DNA of 64,000 nt from Leptospira venezuelensis (GTDB lineage Bacteria > Spirochaetota > Leptospiria > Leptospirales > Leptospiraceae), in assembly GCF_002150035.1 (NCBI RefSeq), contig NZ_NETS01000010.1, positions 744,001-808,000 of the forward strand, given 5' to 3'. Numbering within the stretch: position 1 is the stretch's first letter; each line of letters begins with the position of its first letter. Of this stretch, positions 17,877 to 26,921 are shown in pieces. The translations under genes and the position numbers were made by a program. The notes under the pieces were generated by a model, which saw nothing but the letters and a program-made list of their open reading frames with translations, did not search any database and had not been told where the DNA came from.

Positions 17877-20423
17877 CTATCCTTTCTTTTGGAATTTTTT
17901 CATCTTCACGTAAATTTTGATTTCTTCAAAATCAATTCTATCCAGTTCAACAGGAAATGTTTCTCCTAATGAATATTGTTTGGTATATTTTTTAGAATAG
18001 AATGTAAAGTCTGTCTCTGCCTGCAACTCGCCTTCGTCTGTGAATTCTATCGCAGGGATGATTGCCTCGACTGGAGGGTTATTCAATTCCACAAATGCGA
18101 CCGCTGCCTTGAATCCAACAAGAGTAGCATTAAATTCTTTGATACCTGTTTTCTCTAAAAACCTACAGGCTTTGAGTTTATAATAATCTCTTTCAGAATC
18201 AGTTGCCTTTCTTTCTTCGTGAGAAGTATGAAGACCCATCACTTTGATATCTTCTTCCGAATAAGGTTCTTCTTCAGCGAGAAGAATACTTTCTAAAACC
18301 CTGTGACAAACCAAGTCAGGATAACGGCGAATGGGAGAAGTGAAATGGCAATAATCTTTAAAACCCAATCCCCAATGTCCTAGATATTCGCCCGAATAAT
18401 AAGCCTGCATAAAACTTCTTAAAAGAGAAATATTAAACAAACGTTCCGAAGGAGTTCCTTCAATCACTTGCAAAACATTCCGAATGGATTCGTATTTTGT
18501 GTCTTGTAATTGAGCATTAACTCCATTCAAACTTAGGAATGAATTCAGCATCTCTAACTTTTCTACATCCATCGGTTCATGGACACGATATAAAGTAGGT
18601 CTTTCTTTTTTACGAATGTATTCTGCAACTTTGATGTTTGCAGAGAGCATAAATTCTTCGATCAGGATGTGCGCCTGAAGTCTGTCTACAGGTTTAATTT
18701 CTATTACATTATGTTCGGAGTCCGTGACTACCTTGGTCTCCTTTAGATTCAGATCCACTCTTCCAGAATTAAGTCTTCTTTTGCGAAGAATGTCTGCAAA
18801 TTTCATCATTTGGAAAATCCAATTGTTCGGATCTCCAGATTTGATCTCTTCTTCAGCACGATTATAAGTGTATCTTTCTTCTACTTTGATTATAGATTTA
18901 TAAAACTTAGCATGGAAGATTGTTCCGCTCCAATCTGCTTCCATCTCCACCGTGAAAGCCAATCGATTTTTCTTAGCTACAAGACTACAAAGATTTTCAG
19001 AAAGCTCAGGAGGAAGCATCGGGACAACTCTACTCCCTAAATATACGGAAGTAGCTCTTGCATACGCTTCTATGTCCAGATCGGAACCTGGTTGTACATA
19101 ATGAGAAACATCTGCGATATGAACGTAGAATCTAATCTTCTTTCCTTCATCTATAAAGGAGATCGCATCATCAAAGTCCTTGGAGTATTCTCCGTCTATT
19201 GTGATGGACTTAAGCTCTCTTAAATCTACTCTGGAATTCCAATTATTCACAGAGGATTCATCCACTTCGTCAGGAAGTTCTTCTAATTTTACTTCTTCCG
19301 GATAAAGAATAGTATAATTATACTTCATCAACATTCTCATCAGATCCGTGTCTTCTTTGGTGTCTGACTCAAAACGTACAAAGTGAGCTTCGTATAGATT
19401 TTTTTCGTGATCAGAGTCTTGCTTTAAAGTTACGATCAGAACGTCTCCGATATTGATCTCGTCTTGTAGATCTTGGAGCAATGATTTGCGGGGAAGGAAA
19501 CCTTCTTTCAGATCTCCTTCCATATCTAAGAAGGTTCCGACTATAAACTTATAATCTTTCTCAGTGACCTTCATTCTATAAAGTTCACGACCTCTTCTAA
19601 GAACGGAGGCAACTTCTCCTTCTAACTTTCCTTTGCGGCCAATACCTGTAGGAAGAATTTCCACAAGATCACCTTGGATTGCAGAAGAAGTATACTGACC
19701 CGGAACAAATACTTCAGTTCCTGTGGTAAGTTTTACGAATCCATCTCCCTTTTTACTTAAAGAGATGGTTCCTTTCAAGGTCTGATTAGGATGAACTATA
19801 ATATTCTTTTTTTGGATCTCTATCAGCCCTTCTTTTTCGAAGAAGATCAGAACTTCTTCTGCTGAACGTTTTTGTTCTTGGGCTTCCCATTTCTCTCTTC
19901 TAAATCCTTTTTTCTGACCTGCATGAGCAATGAACTTTGAATAAATCTCTTGCATAGAAAGAACCTTTCCTGCTTTAGAACGGAAAAATTTTAGAAGTTT
20001 TCTACCAGGCTCATTCTCTCTTTCCCAATCATGACTTCCGAATTTTCTATCGTAAAACTTAGGCTTTGAAGAAGGAATATGAGATTCCCGTTTAGATTCT
20101 TTCTTAAAGTTGGTAGCCTTGAATTCTTTTTCTTTTTTAGGCGGAGAAGGTGGGTGAGGCGTATCAAATTTCTGGACTTTTTGGTCTCTCTGAACTTTCT
20201 TTTCGACAGGAAAAATTTCCAGGTCTTTGGAACGAGGAGACTTATGATCTTTTTTCTTTTTAGAAACCTTCTCCTTCGCTTCTCTGATTTTTTGTCTTAA
20301 ATCGTTATCTTTAGATTCTTTTGGAACGGAATTTTTAGATCCTTTGTTCTTTTCAGTATTCTCTTTGGTTTTTGTTTTTTTCTTTGTTTGTATTTGTTTA
20401 ACTATTTTCTTTTTTTGTGTCAT
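17877..20423 (-). CDS. rnr: ribonuclease R
   Basis: Processive 3'-5' exoribonuclease degrading structured RNA. The 848-residue protein has a very basic N-terminal extension of about 130 residues, a winged-helix segment (LLKFFRSKAGKVLSMQEIY), cold-shock/OB domains, the RNB catalytic domain with DGEYSKDFDDAISF metal ligands and HFTSPIRRYPDLV, and a C-terminal S1-like domain. The usual C-terminal lysine-rich tail is short; the basic tract is at the N-terminus instead. The ATG overlaps the tsaB stop in an ATGA arrangement, so it is the third gene of tsaE-tsaB-rnr. Confidence 0.92.
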   Translation of the reverse strand: MTQKKKIVKQIQTKKKTKTKENTEKNKGSKNSVPKESKDNDLRQKIREAKEKVSKKKKDHKSPRSKDLEIFPVEKKVQRDQKVQKFDTPHPPSPPKKEKEFKATNFKKESKRESHIPSSKPKFYDRKFGSHDWERENEPGRKLLKFFRSKAGKVLSMQEIYSKFIAHAGQKKGFRREKWEAQEQKRSAEEVLIFFEKEGLIEIQKKNIIVHPNQTLKGTISLSKKGDGFVKLTTGTEVFVPGQYTSSAIQGDLVEILPTGIGRKGKLEGEVASVLRRGRELYRMKVTEKDYKFIVGTFLDMEGDLKEGFLPRKSLLQDLQDEINIGDVLIVTLKQDSDHEKNLYEAHFVRFESDTKEDTDLMRMLMKYNYTILYPEEVKLEELPDEVDESSVNNWNSRVDLRELKSITIDGEYSKDFDDAISFIDEGKKIRFYVHIADVSHYVQPGSDLDIEAYARATSVYLGSRVVPMLPPELSENLCSLVAKKNRLAFTVEMEADWSGTIFHAKFYKSIIKVEERYTYNRAEEEIKSGDPNNWIFQMMKFADILRKRRLNSGRVDLNLKETKVVTDSEHNVIEIKPVDRLQAHILIEEFMLSANIKVAEYIRKKERPTLYRVHEPMDVEKLEMLNSFLSLNGVNAQLQDTKYESIRNVLQVIEGTPSERLFNISLLRSFMQAYYSGEYLGHWGLGFKDYCHFTSPIRRYPDLVCHRVLESILLAEEEPYSEEDIKVMGLHTSHEERKATDSERDYYKLKACRFLEKTGIKEFNATLVGFKAAVAFVELNNPPVEAIIPAIEFTDEGELQAETDFTFYSKKYTKQYSLGETFPVELDRIDFEEIKIYVKMKKFQKKG

Positions 20424-21109
20424 GTATAATGTACCTTAGGCTTATCATCAGCATAAGTTCCTCGCAAATAATTAGGAACCAATCGCAAATACGAATGATC
20501 TTCAGGCTTGGCTAATGCCATTTTGATCTCACTGGATTTCTCCAATATGCTCGCTTCCGGCGAAGGAAGATTTTCTTTCATATTTGTTCCCGCAAAAAAG
20601 TCGGGAGAGTCGCTGAACTTAATTCCAGTAAGATAAGAGCCTATCCTATCTTCCGGGATGGTTTCCGGAATCAAATCCGGAGCAATGTCTATAGTACCCC
20701 AATAACCTCTGGAGTCTCTTAGACCGAAATAAACTTTTCCTTGTTTCGCTTCTATTCCTACACAAACGGAAGATTCGGATTCTACATAATATTGGCAGGT
20801 GTATAACTCTATACTATCAATTCCTAAAACAGGAATATTCCAGATTTGTGAAAAATTCCGGGCAGTCGCCACCGAGATCCTAATTCCAGTAAAAGATCCA
20901 GGGCCAGTAGCAGTTACTATGATATCAGGTTTTTCCCAATTAGAAACTTTTAAACAATTAGAAATTTCTTTAATGAGTAAGAGAGAAGATTCTCTATTAT
21001 GCAACTCTTTGTATTCTGAAAGTTTTTCTAGTTTGCCATCTTCTGTTTTAAGGTAACATCCCACTAAAATCCAAGAATTCGTGGCATCGAAGAATAATAT
21101 TTTTGTCAT
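20420..21109 (-). CDS. tsaB: tRNA threonylcarbamoyladenosine biosynthesis protein TsaB
   Basis: Partner of TsaD in forming t6A at position 37 of ANN-decoding tRNAs. The 229-residue form starts MTKILFFDATNSW and has the family core TATGPGSFTGIRISVATARNF and VLGIDSIE. I prefer ATG 21109, which overlaps the tsaE stop by 4 bp (ATGA), over a longer frame to 21163 lying inside tsaE. The C-terminal third is divergent, as usual. Confidence 0.9.
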   Translation of the reverse strand: MTKILFFDATNSWILVGCYLKTEDGKLEKLSEYKELHNRESSLLLIKEISNCLKVSNWEKPDIIVTATGPGSFTGIRISVATARNFSQIWNIPVLGIDSIELYTCQYYVESESSVCVGIEAKQGKVYFGLRDSRGYWGTIDIAPDLIPETIPEDRIGSYLTGIKFSDSPDFFAGTNMKENLPSPEASILEKSSEIKMALAKPEDHSYLRLVPNYLRGTYADDKPKVHYT

Positions 21110-21666
21110 AAAATTTTCTCCGACTTTAGGAAAGATTCGATTGAAAGATCGGATCTTCTCCATTCTTCTCCTAAAAACTCAACCTGCAGATTCCTGGTGT
21201 CCTCGTCAGCTTCTTCCAAATCGATTTTGATCCGGAATTTTCTGTTTTTAAATTCAGGCTCCCCTTTTTCCCACCATTCAATCAGAGAAATTCCTTTACC
21301 GTTCCAATACTCTTCAAAACCCAAATCCGAGATGTCTTCCGGCGAGCCGAGCCGATATAGATCAAAATGAAAGATCTCTAATGGATCGCCTGAATTGTTT
21401 TGTATCTCTGGAAACGGATACTCATTCATCAAAGTATATGTCGGAGAATTTACAAATAGTTTGGACTTATCCAATCCAGGTTTCAATCGATCCAAAAGAG
21501 CTTTTACAAGTTTAGAAACGAAAGTGGTTTTGCCTGAACCCATTTTTCCAGAAAGAAGAAGTAGGGGAAATTTTCCTTCCTTCCAGATAGCTGCAAGAAT
21601 CCCGGCAAGTTTTGAGACAGGGATATCGATAGAATCTAAGGTAAGATTTTCGAACCGTCCTAACAT
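21106..21666 (-). CDS. tsaE: tRNA threonylcarbamoyladenosine biosynthesis ATPase TsaE
   Basis: 186 residues with Walker A SGKMGSGKTTF near 40-50, the FVNSPTYTLMNEY switch segment, FHFDLYRL and SLIEWWEKGE, all TsaE hallmarks. It regulates the TsaB-TsaD-TsaE t6A complex through ATP hydrolysis. It begins the tight operon tsaE-tsaB-rnr, 8 bp after hslO; the fourth t6A enzyme type (Sua5/YciO) is at 34331. Confidence 0.92.
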   Translation of the reverse strand: MLGRFENLTLDSIDIPVSKLAGILAAIWKEGKFPLLLLSGKMGSGKTTFVSKLVKALLDRLKPGLDKSKLFVNSPTYTLMNEYPFPEIQNNSGDPLEIFHFDLYRLGSPEDISDLGFEEYWNGKGISLIEWWEKGEPEFKNRKFRIKIDLEEADEDTRNLQVEFLGEEWRRSDLSIESFLKSEKIL

Positions 21667-21674
21667 TCTATTTC

Positions 21675-22532
21675 TTAAAATAACTCTAAGACCTCTGCTT
21701 TTGGAAATCTATAAATAGAATTACAGAATTCACAGGTGACTTCAATCTGTCCTTGCTCTTCTGCAATATCCATCGCTTCTTCTTTTCCTAAATTTTGGAT
21801 CAGCTCTTTAATCTTCTCTTCGGAGCAATCACATCTATATTCAGGTCTTCCGGTTGCTAAGATCTCAAACTTTGTATTCCAAGAAGATTGCAAAATTTCT
21901 AATGCTTGAGAAACAGTGCCTTCGTAAACTTTGGATTTTTCCTCTTCAAGTTTTCCGGCTAGTTCCCTAACTGCATCTATATGTTCTGGCCGTGCTTCCG
22001 GCAATGCTTGTAAGAATAAACCTTTGATCCTCCAATGCAAACCTTCTAATTTAATATAAGCTACTAAAAAGGAAGGAACCTGCTCCGAGTCTCTCAGGTA
22101 GTTTTCAATATTTGTTTCGAAACTTTGGTTTCTAAATGGAACAATGGATTGATAAATACATTCTCCATCTTTCCAACGGAATACTTTTAAAATTCCTAAA
22201 TTTTCCTCTGAGATCTGTCCTGATTCTATATCTTCTTCAGGGCGATATCTCAGAGTTGCCTTTAACCTTCCGCCACGAGTGCTATACGCTAAGACTGAAT
22301 GTATCTCAGTATCATCATAAAACCGGATTTGAACGCTCACCTTTGTATCTTCTTTCACTAGATCTGCTAAGAAGAACGCGGCAAGCATAGTCCTTGCCAG
22401 AAGCTCCGTGCCTGCATCATCAAAACCGTGTAAGTTAGACGCGGCGGTTACTGCGTAGGAAATTTCGGCTGAGGAAAAACGAAAGTGAACGTCGGGAAGA
22501 ATCCCATAATGGTATATATCGTGATTTTCCAT
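21675..22532 (-). CDS. hslO: Hsp33 redox-regulated chaperone
   Basis: Holdase activated by oxidation, protecting proteins under peroxide or hypochlorite stress. 285 residues with the Hsp33 core (VTAASNLHGFDDAG, LLQALPEA) and the zinc-thiol switch near the C-terminus: CDC at about 245 and CEFC at about 272. It sits 8 bp upstream of tsaE on the same strand, so it may lead that operon. The divergent gene is the GH42 enzyme. Confidence 0.9.
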   Translation of the reverse strand: MENHDIYHYGILPDVHFRFSSAEISYAVTAASNLHGFDDAGTELLARTMLAAFFLADLVKEDTKVSVQIRFYDDTEIHSVLAYSTRGGRLKATLRYRPEEDIESGQISEENLGILKVFRWKDGECIYQSIVPFRNQSFETNIENYLRDSEQVPSFLVAYIKLEGLHWRIKGLFLQALPEARPEHIDAVRELAGKLEEEKSKVYEGTVSQALEILQSSWNTKFEILATGRPEYRCDCSEEKIKELIQNLGKEEAMDIAEEQGQIEVTCEFCNSIYRFPKAEVLELF

Positions 22533-22704
22533 GCAATGTTAGGATTCCCGACCCTATGGGACGAGGTTCTAATCTATTCTCCCTGAATCGTATCGAAAAG
22601 ACAGTATTTTTTCCGAATTTCGATGGGTTTTAATGGTTTTCTTTCTGGAAAGATCTTCCCTCAAGAGAATCATCGTCTCTACCTTTTTAACATGCGAGGA
22701 CCGA

Positions 22705-24684
22705 ATGATTTTCGGAGCTGATTATTATCCTGAACAATGGACTCCAAAAGATTGGGAAGAAGATATTCGGATCATGAAGGACATGGGATTAACCAGAGTC
22801 CGTCTCGCAGAGTTTTCATGGGCATTAGTCGAACCTAAAGAAGGCAAATTCGATTTTTCTTTTTGGAAGAAGATGTTGGATCTCTTTCATAAACATAAAA
22901 TGGATGTGATCCTAGGAACTCCAACGGCAACATTCCCTCCTTGGCTAGCGAAAAAATATCCTGATGTTCTCCAGGTAAGAGATGGAGTTCTAAGAAATAT
23001 AGGCACAAGAAGACAGGCATGTTTTTCTTCTCCAAATTATAGAAAAGCAGTGGTTCGGTTAGTGACTAAGATGGCCCAAACATTAGGCAATCATCCAGCT
23101 GTTATTGGCTGGCAAATAGATAATGAGATCGGACATGAAGGATCAGACATCGATCATTCGGAAACTTCCCTTAAAGCTTTTCGTCTTTGGTTGAAATCAA
23201 AATATAAAACGATCCAAAAACTAAATGATACTTGGGGAAATATTTTTTGGGGAGTGATCTTCAATGATTGGAATGAGATCCCACTTCCAGGCCCTCATGT
23301 GAGTGCAGGTTTTAACCCTTCTATGATCCAAGACTTTTATAGATTCCACTCAGATACGATTGTGGATTTTGTAAAATTGCAGTCTGATATTGTCAGAAAG
23401 TTTTCTCCTAATAGAAAACTCACTACAAACTTATATCCAAGTCCTTTTCTTCCTGTAATTGATATGAGCGAATTATTCACTCATTTAGATTATGTGTCTT
23501 GGGATAATTATCCTACCTGGGGAGATCAAGAAGAGCCATTCCCTCATCCATTTATCTCAGCAATGCACCAGTACAATCGAGGTTTGAAAGATCTTCCATT
23601 TACTGTGATGGAACAAATTTCGGGATTCCAAGGACATGATACTTTAGGTTATCTTCCCGCTCCAGGCCAGATTCAACTTTGGATGAAACAAGCAATCGTC
23701 CAAGGTGCGGAACAAATTGTATTTTTCAGATATAGAACTGCAAGGTTCGGACAGGAGCAACTTTGTTATGGGATTTTAGACCATGACAAATCCCTTACAG
23801 ACAGATACTTAGAATTGCAAAAAGGGATCTCTGAAATCCTACCTGAGGCTAAAGACTTTGCGTCAGAACATTTTCCGGCAGACGTAGCAGTTCTTCATGA
23901 TATAGAGAATGCTAGAAATTTCAAACACCAACCAATCTCTTCTGGCTTGAAGCATAGTCCTGTTCCTTTTGCTCAAGTTGGATATGATATTGAAATGGCA
24001 ACTTGGTTTGCAGGTCTTAATATTCTAAATGTAAATACTCACTTCTTACCAATCTCCAAAACTGATTTTTCCAAGTACAAAGTTTTGGTCCTTCCCCTCT
24101 ATGCGATAGTGGATGATCCTATTGTTAAAAAATTGGAGCAATTCGTTAGAGATGGAGGTGTTTTAGTTTTAGGATATAGAGCAGGTTTAAAAGATAAAAA
24201 TTCTTGGATGTTAGAATCTCAAGTGCCTGGTCCATTCTCCGAAATGGCTGGAGTTAAGGTAAGAAAGTTTGAAGCAGTCGGAAATCGAAACGTTAAGTTC
24301 CGATTCAGGGTTTTACCAGGAACCTGTTCCAAAGTCTGTGAGATACTGGAACCCACTACTGCCAAAGTTTGGGCAAGATATTCTGATGATAAGAAATTTT
24401 ATAAAGGAAAACCTGTCATTACTTGTAATCGATTTGGAAAAGGATCTGTCGTATACGTTGGAGCAAGTCTGAGTCCGATCTCGTTTATGCTATTATACAG
24501 AAGAACCTTAAAAATGGCAGGTATCCCTTTTACTTTTTATGGCCCAACAATAGAGCATAGTTTTAGAAAGGGAAAGTCCAAAGACTACGAAATTTTTATC
24601 AATCATTCCGATAAGAAGGCCCTTGCCGGTTTCAAGCTACTCAAACCATACGAGGTGAGGATTCTGCCTAAAACAAAAAAATGA
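22705..24684 (+). CDS. glycoside hydrolase family 42 beta-galactosidase
   Basis: About 659 residues. Start chosen at ATG 22705 behind AGGA (22697-22700); MIFGADYYPEQW is the usual GH42 beginning. The TIM barrel carries the acid/base glutamate in QIDNEIG (about residue 141) and the likely nucleophile in VMEQISG near 300. A trimerisation-type domain and a small beta domain follow. It hydrolyses beta-galactosides; no signal peptide, so cytoplasmic. Its stop overlaps the next start (ATGA), giving a three-gene operon with an unknown protein and an IMPase-like protein. No sugar transporter is adjacent. Confidence 0.9.
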   Translation: MIFGADYYPEQWTPKDWEEDIRIMKDMGLTRVRLAEFSWALVEPKEGKFDFSFWKKMLDLFHKHKMDVILGTPTATFPPWLAKKYPDVLQVRDGVLRNIGTRRQACFSSPNYRKAVVRLVTKMAQTLGNHPAVIGWQIDNEIGHEGSDIDHSETSLKAFRLWLKSKYKTIQKLNDTWGNIFWGVIFNDWNEIPLPGPHVSAGFNPSMIQDFYRFHSDTIVDFVKLQSDIVRKFSPNRKLTTNLYPSPFLPVIDMSELFTHLDYVSWDNYPTWGDQEEPFPHPFISAMHQYNRGLKDLPFTVMEQISGFQGHDTLGYLPAPGQIQLWMKQAIVQGAEQIVFFRYRTARFGQEQLCYGILDHDKSLTDRYLELQKGISEILPEAKDFASEHFPADVAVLHDIENARNFKHQPISSGLKHSPVPFAQVGYDIEMATWFAGLNILNVNTHFLPISKTDFSKYKVLVLPLYAIVDDPIVKKLEQFVRDGGVLVLGYRAGLKDKNSWMLESQVPGPFSEMAGVKVRKFEAVGNRNVKFRFRVLPGTCSKVCEILEPTTAKVWARYSDDKKFYKGKPVITCNRFGKGSVVYVGASLSPISFMLLYRRTLKMAGIPFTFYGPTIEHSFRKGKSKDYEIFINHSDKKALAGFKLLKPYEVRILPKTKK

Positions 24685-25622
24685 AGCTGAATGAAGTTAA
24701 AGAATTAAATAAGCTCCTAAAGAATCATTCGAATGGAAGAAACAAGGAATATTCCGTTTATGTGGATAACCTTCATACTTCCTTCATTGAGTTCGAAGAA
24801 AAGTTTATTTTACCTTCTACTTCTGTTTTCGAAATAGAGTTTAGTTCTGCAGAAGATTTTTTGAAATCTATGCTTCTATTTGCGCCTGAGTTTGTTGCAG
24901 ATTCACTTGTGCTTCCTGAACCAAGACCGAAAAGGGATATTGATCGTTTATTTCTGATCAAGCCATTCTATACGGATGGAGAAATGTTCAGAGAGAATTC
25001 TCCAGAAGTATGGAGAGAGAAACTTCCCCCTTTTGCAATCGTTACCAGTTTTCATTTGATGCACCTTGGCGGAGCGCCCAAGGAAGATATCTATATCCCT
25101 GCTTCTCAAGGAAAAACTATGTCTGTTTACACCACGAGAGCATATTTTTCTACTCGAGTAATTCCTTTAGACTCTCTCACGGTCTTAGAAGATGCGGTTA
25201 TAGACTTTACTGCTAAGAAGTACCAAGAGTCTGACTTCATGGTACAGATCTCCACGGATACGTTCGAAGGAGTTAGGCATACATATTCTGAAATTTTTGA
25301 TGAAGTGGATTATTCTAAGCAGGTAAGCTTTATACATGAGTCTCTGGGGATTACTTCTGCAGATTGGACTCTTGGAAAAATTTTCGCTCCATTAGCGGTA
25401 GAATACCTGACCCTAACGGCCCGATTTCTGGATCCTTCCCTAGATAAGATTGCAAAGGATTTTAATTCGTTTCACCAAGTAGTTGATCTTTTGTTAAGAC
25501 CAGGCAGCATGACCTTAGAAGAATCTGCCCGAAATTCATTCTTCGCTTGGCTCCGATCTCATAAATCAGAGAGGATCATTTCCCCATCGGGAAATATGGC
25601 TTGGAAAATTTTACGGGTATAA
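24681..25622 (+). CDS. conserved protein of unknown function
   Basis: 313 residues, soluble, no signal peptide, no motif I recognise. It contains several FAPEFVAD/FHLMHLGGAP-type hydrophobic stretches and an RSHKSERIISPSGNMAW end. Translational coupling (4-bp overlap) to the GH42 gene and a 17-bp gap to the IMPase-like gene suggest a shared sugar-related function, by context only. Confidence 0.7.
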   Translation: MKLNEVKELNKLLKNHSNGRNKEYSVYVDNLHTSFIEFEEKFILPSTSVFEIEFSSAEDFLKSMLLFAPEFVADSLVLPEPRPKRDIDRLFLIKPFYTDGEMFRENSPEVWREKLPPFAIVTSFHLMHLGGAPKEDIYIPASQGKTMSVYTTRAYFSTRVIPLDSLTVLEDAVIDFTAKKYQESDFMVQISTDTFEGVRHTYSEIFDEVDYSKQVSFIHESLGITSADWTLGKIFAPLAVEYLTLTARFLDPSLDKIAKDFNSFHQVVDLLLRPGSMTLEESARNSFFAWLRSHKSERIISPSGNMAWKILRV

Positions 25623-25639
25623 AGGACATAAGCCCGAAC

Positions 25640-26485
25640 ATGGAATCCTTAGCACCTCCCATAGATTTCCCTCTTGAAGAAGTGAAAAAGAGAGTGAAAT
25701 CAGTCCAATCCGTATCCGGGCTAATACTTGAATCCGCTCGCAAGCTTCAAAAAGAGATCCGAGTTTTCGGAATCGTGAGCGACTCAGAAGAAAAAGACCG
25801 CATTCATAAAGCGGACGAATTGATGGGAAAATTCCTGATCGATTTTATCCGACAAAACTTTCCAAACGACTCAATCATTTCAGAAGATTATTTCAAACAC
25901 GAAGGAAGCAATTCTTTCCGTTGGGTTTTAGACCCAATAGACGGATCCATGAACTTTGTAAGAGGGATCCCGCTTTATTGTGTATCAGTAGGTTTAGAAC
26001 ATAGAGAAACTCCTGTCGCTGGAGTAGTGTTCGCACCTGAACTAGACACACGTTACTCGGCAATTTTAAGCCAAGGTGCATTTAAGAACGGACTTCGTAT
26101 AGATGTTTCAAACACAGATGCACTTGCAAGATCTCTTTTGGTATCCAGCTTTCCTACGAATAGAAAGGAAATTTTAAACGAAGTCATCTCTGATATCACT
26201 GCGTTTATCAGCTGTGGTAGATCCATGAGAAGAACAGGATCATTCGTATTAGATACTTGCTGGGTGGCAGAAGGTGTACTCGACGGTATCTGGGAAAAGG
26301 GTGTAAAGCTCTGGGATACCGTAGCAAGCTCGGTAATCTTAACAGAAGCAGGCGGGAAACTTACCGACTTTCAAGGAAAACACTTCTTGTCAGGACAGGC
26401 AGAAGTAGTAGCTTCCAATGGAAGGATCCATAAGCAAATCATCGACATTCTTCGAAATGTTCGACTTTCCATCGGAAGAAATTAA
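25640..26485 (+). CDS. inositol monophosphatase family protein
   Basis: 281 residues. Metal-binding motifs of the family are present: ISEDYF (E of the first site), DPIDGSMNFVRGIP (DPxDGT-type, here DGS) and WDTVASSVILTEAGG near the C-terminus. It dephosphorylates inositol phosphate or a related compound such as PAP or fructose bisphosphate. ATG 25640 follows AAAGGA at 25620-25625; a TTG at 25601 is less likely. Third gene of the GH42 operon. Confidence 0.85.
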   Translation: MESLAPPIDFPLEEVKKRVKSVQSVSGLILESARKLQKEIRVFGIVSDSEEKDRIHKADELMGKFLIDFIRQNFPNDSIISEDYFKHEGSNSFRWVLDPIDGSMNFVRGIPLYCVSVGLEHRETPVAGVVFAPELDTRYSAILSQGAFKNGLRIDVSNTDALARSLLVSSFPTNRKEILNEVISDITAFISCGRSMRRTGSFVLDTCWVAEGVLDGIWEKGVKLWDTVASSVILTEAGGKLTDFQGKHFLSGQAEVVASNGRIHKQIIDILRNVRLSIGRN

Positions 26486-26502
26486 TTTTTCGTGAAACTC
26501 CC

Positions 26503-26525
26503 GGCCGCTGTGAATTATAGCGGCC
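26503..26525. terminator. GC-rich hairpin between convergent genes
   Basis: GGCCGCT and AGCGGCC form a perfect 7-bp stem with a 9-base loop between the convergent IMPase-like and cytochrome c genes. It could act in both directions, although neither strand has a clear T tract. Confidence 0.5.
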
Positions 26526-26536
26526 TAATAAAGATC

Positions 26537-26911
26537 TTATTGTTTCAAAAACTCTTCTAAAGATTTTAGTTGAGCTTCCGTAAAATTAAAACGAGTCATT
26601 GCAGTACTCTGGCGTTTAGGAACGTATCCTGGAGGATATTCTCCTCTCATTCTCGCTTCTAATAATTCATAAGAAGAATTTGCCACAGAAGGCCCAACCG
26701 CCCCATCGAGTTTCGGATTCGCATTATGACAAGCTAGACAGTTTGCCATGTATAATCCTCTACCAGCTTCGGCTTCGGGAGAAAGCGGTTTAGAGTCCTT
26801 GCATAACGAGAATGCTGCTGCAAAAATTACTAAGAGTAGAAAGCTAAAAAAAGAAAGGCGGTGATTACCGCCCTTCTTGCTTCCACTCCGATTGATTTGG
26901 AATGGATTCAT
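26537..26911 (-). CDS. lipid-anchored monohaem cytochrome c
   Basis: 124 residues. An uncleaved-looking N-terminus is followed by a hydrophobic segment and the lipobox-like AFSLC (Cys37). The single haem site is CLACH at 58-62, and the distal methionine is probably in the STAMTRF region. It starts 10 bp after the PuuD-type gene and so is probably its electron acceptor; in classical PuuD this cytochrome domain is fused at the C-terminus. Confidence 0.85.
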   Translation of the reverse strand: MNPFQINRSGSKKGGNHRLSFFSFLLLVIFAAAFSLCKDSKPLSPEAEAGRGLYMANCLACHNANPKLDGAVGPSVANSSYELLEARMRGEYPPGYVPKRQSTAMTRFNFTEAQLKSLEEFLKQ

Positions 26912-26921
26912 TCGATATTCC

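Noticed and set aside
20110..20423. Lysine-rich start of rnr as a separate small basic gene
   Set aside because: It is in frame with the rest of RNase R with no stop, and the ATGA coupling to tsaB fixes the start.
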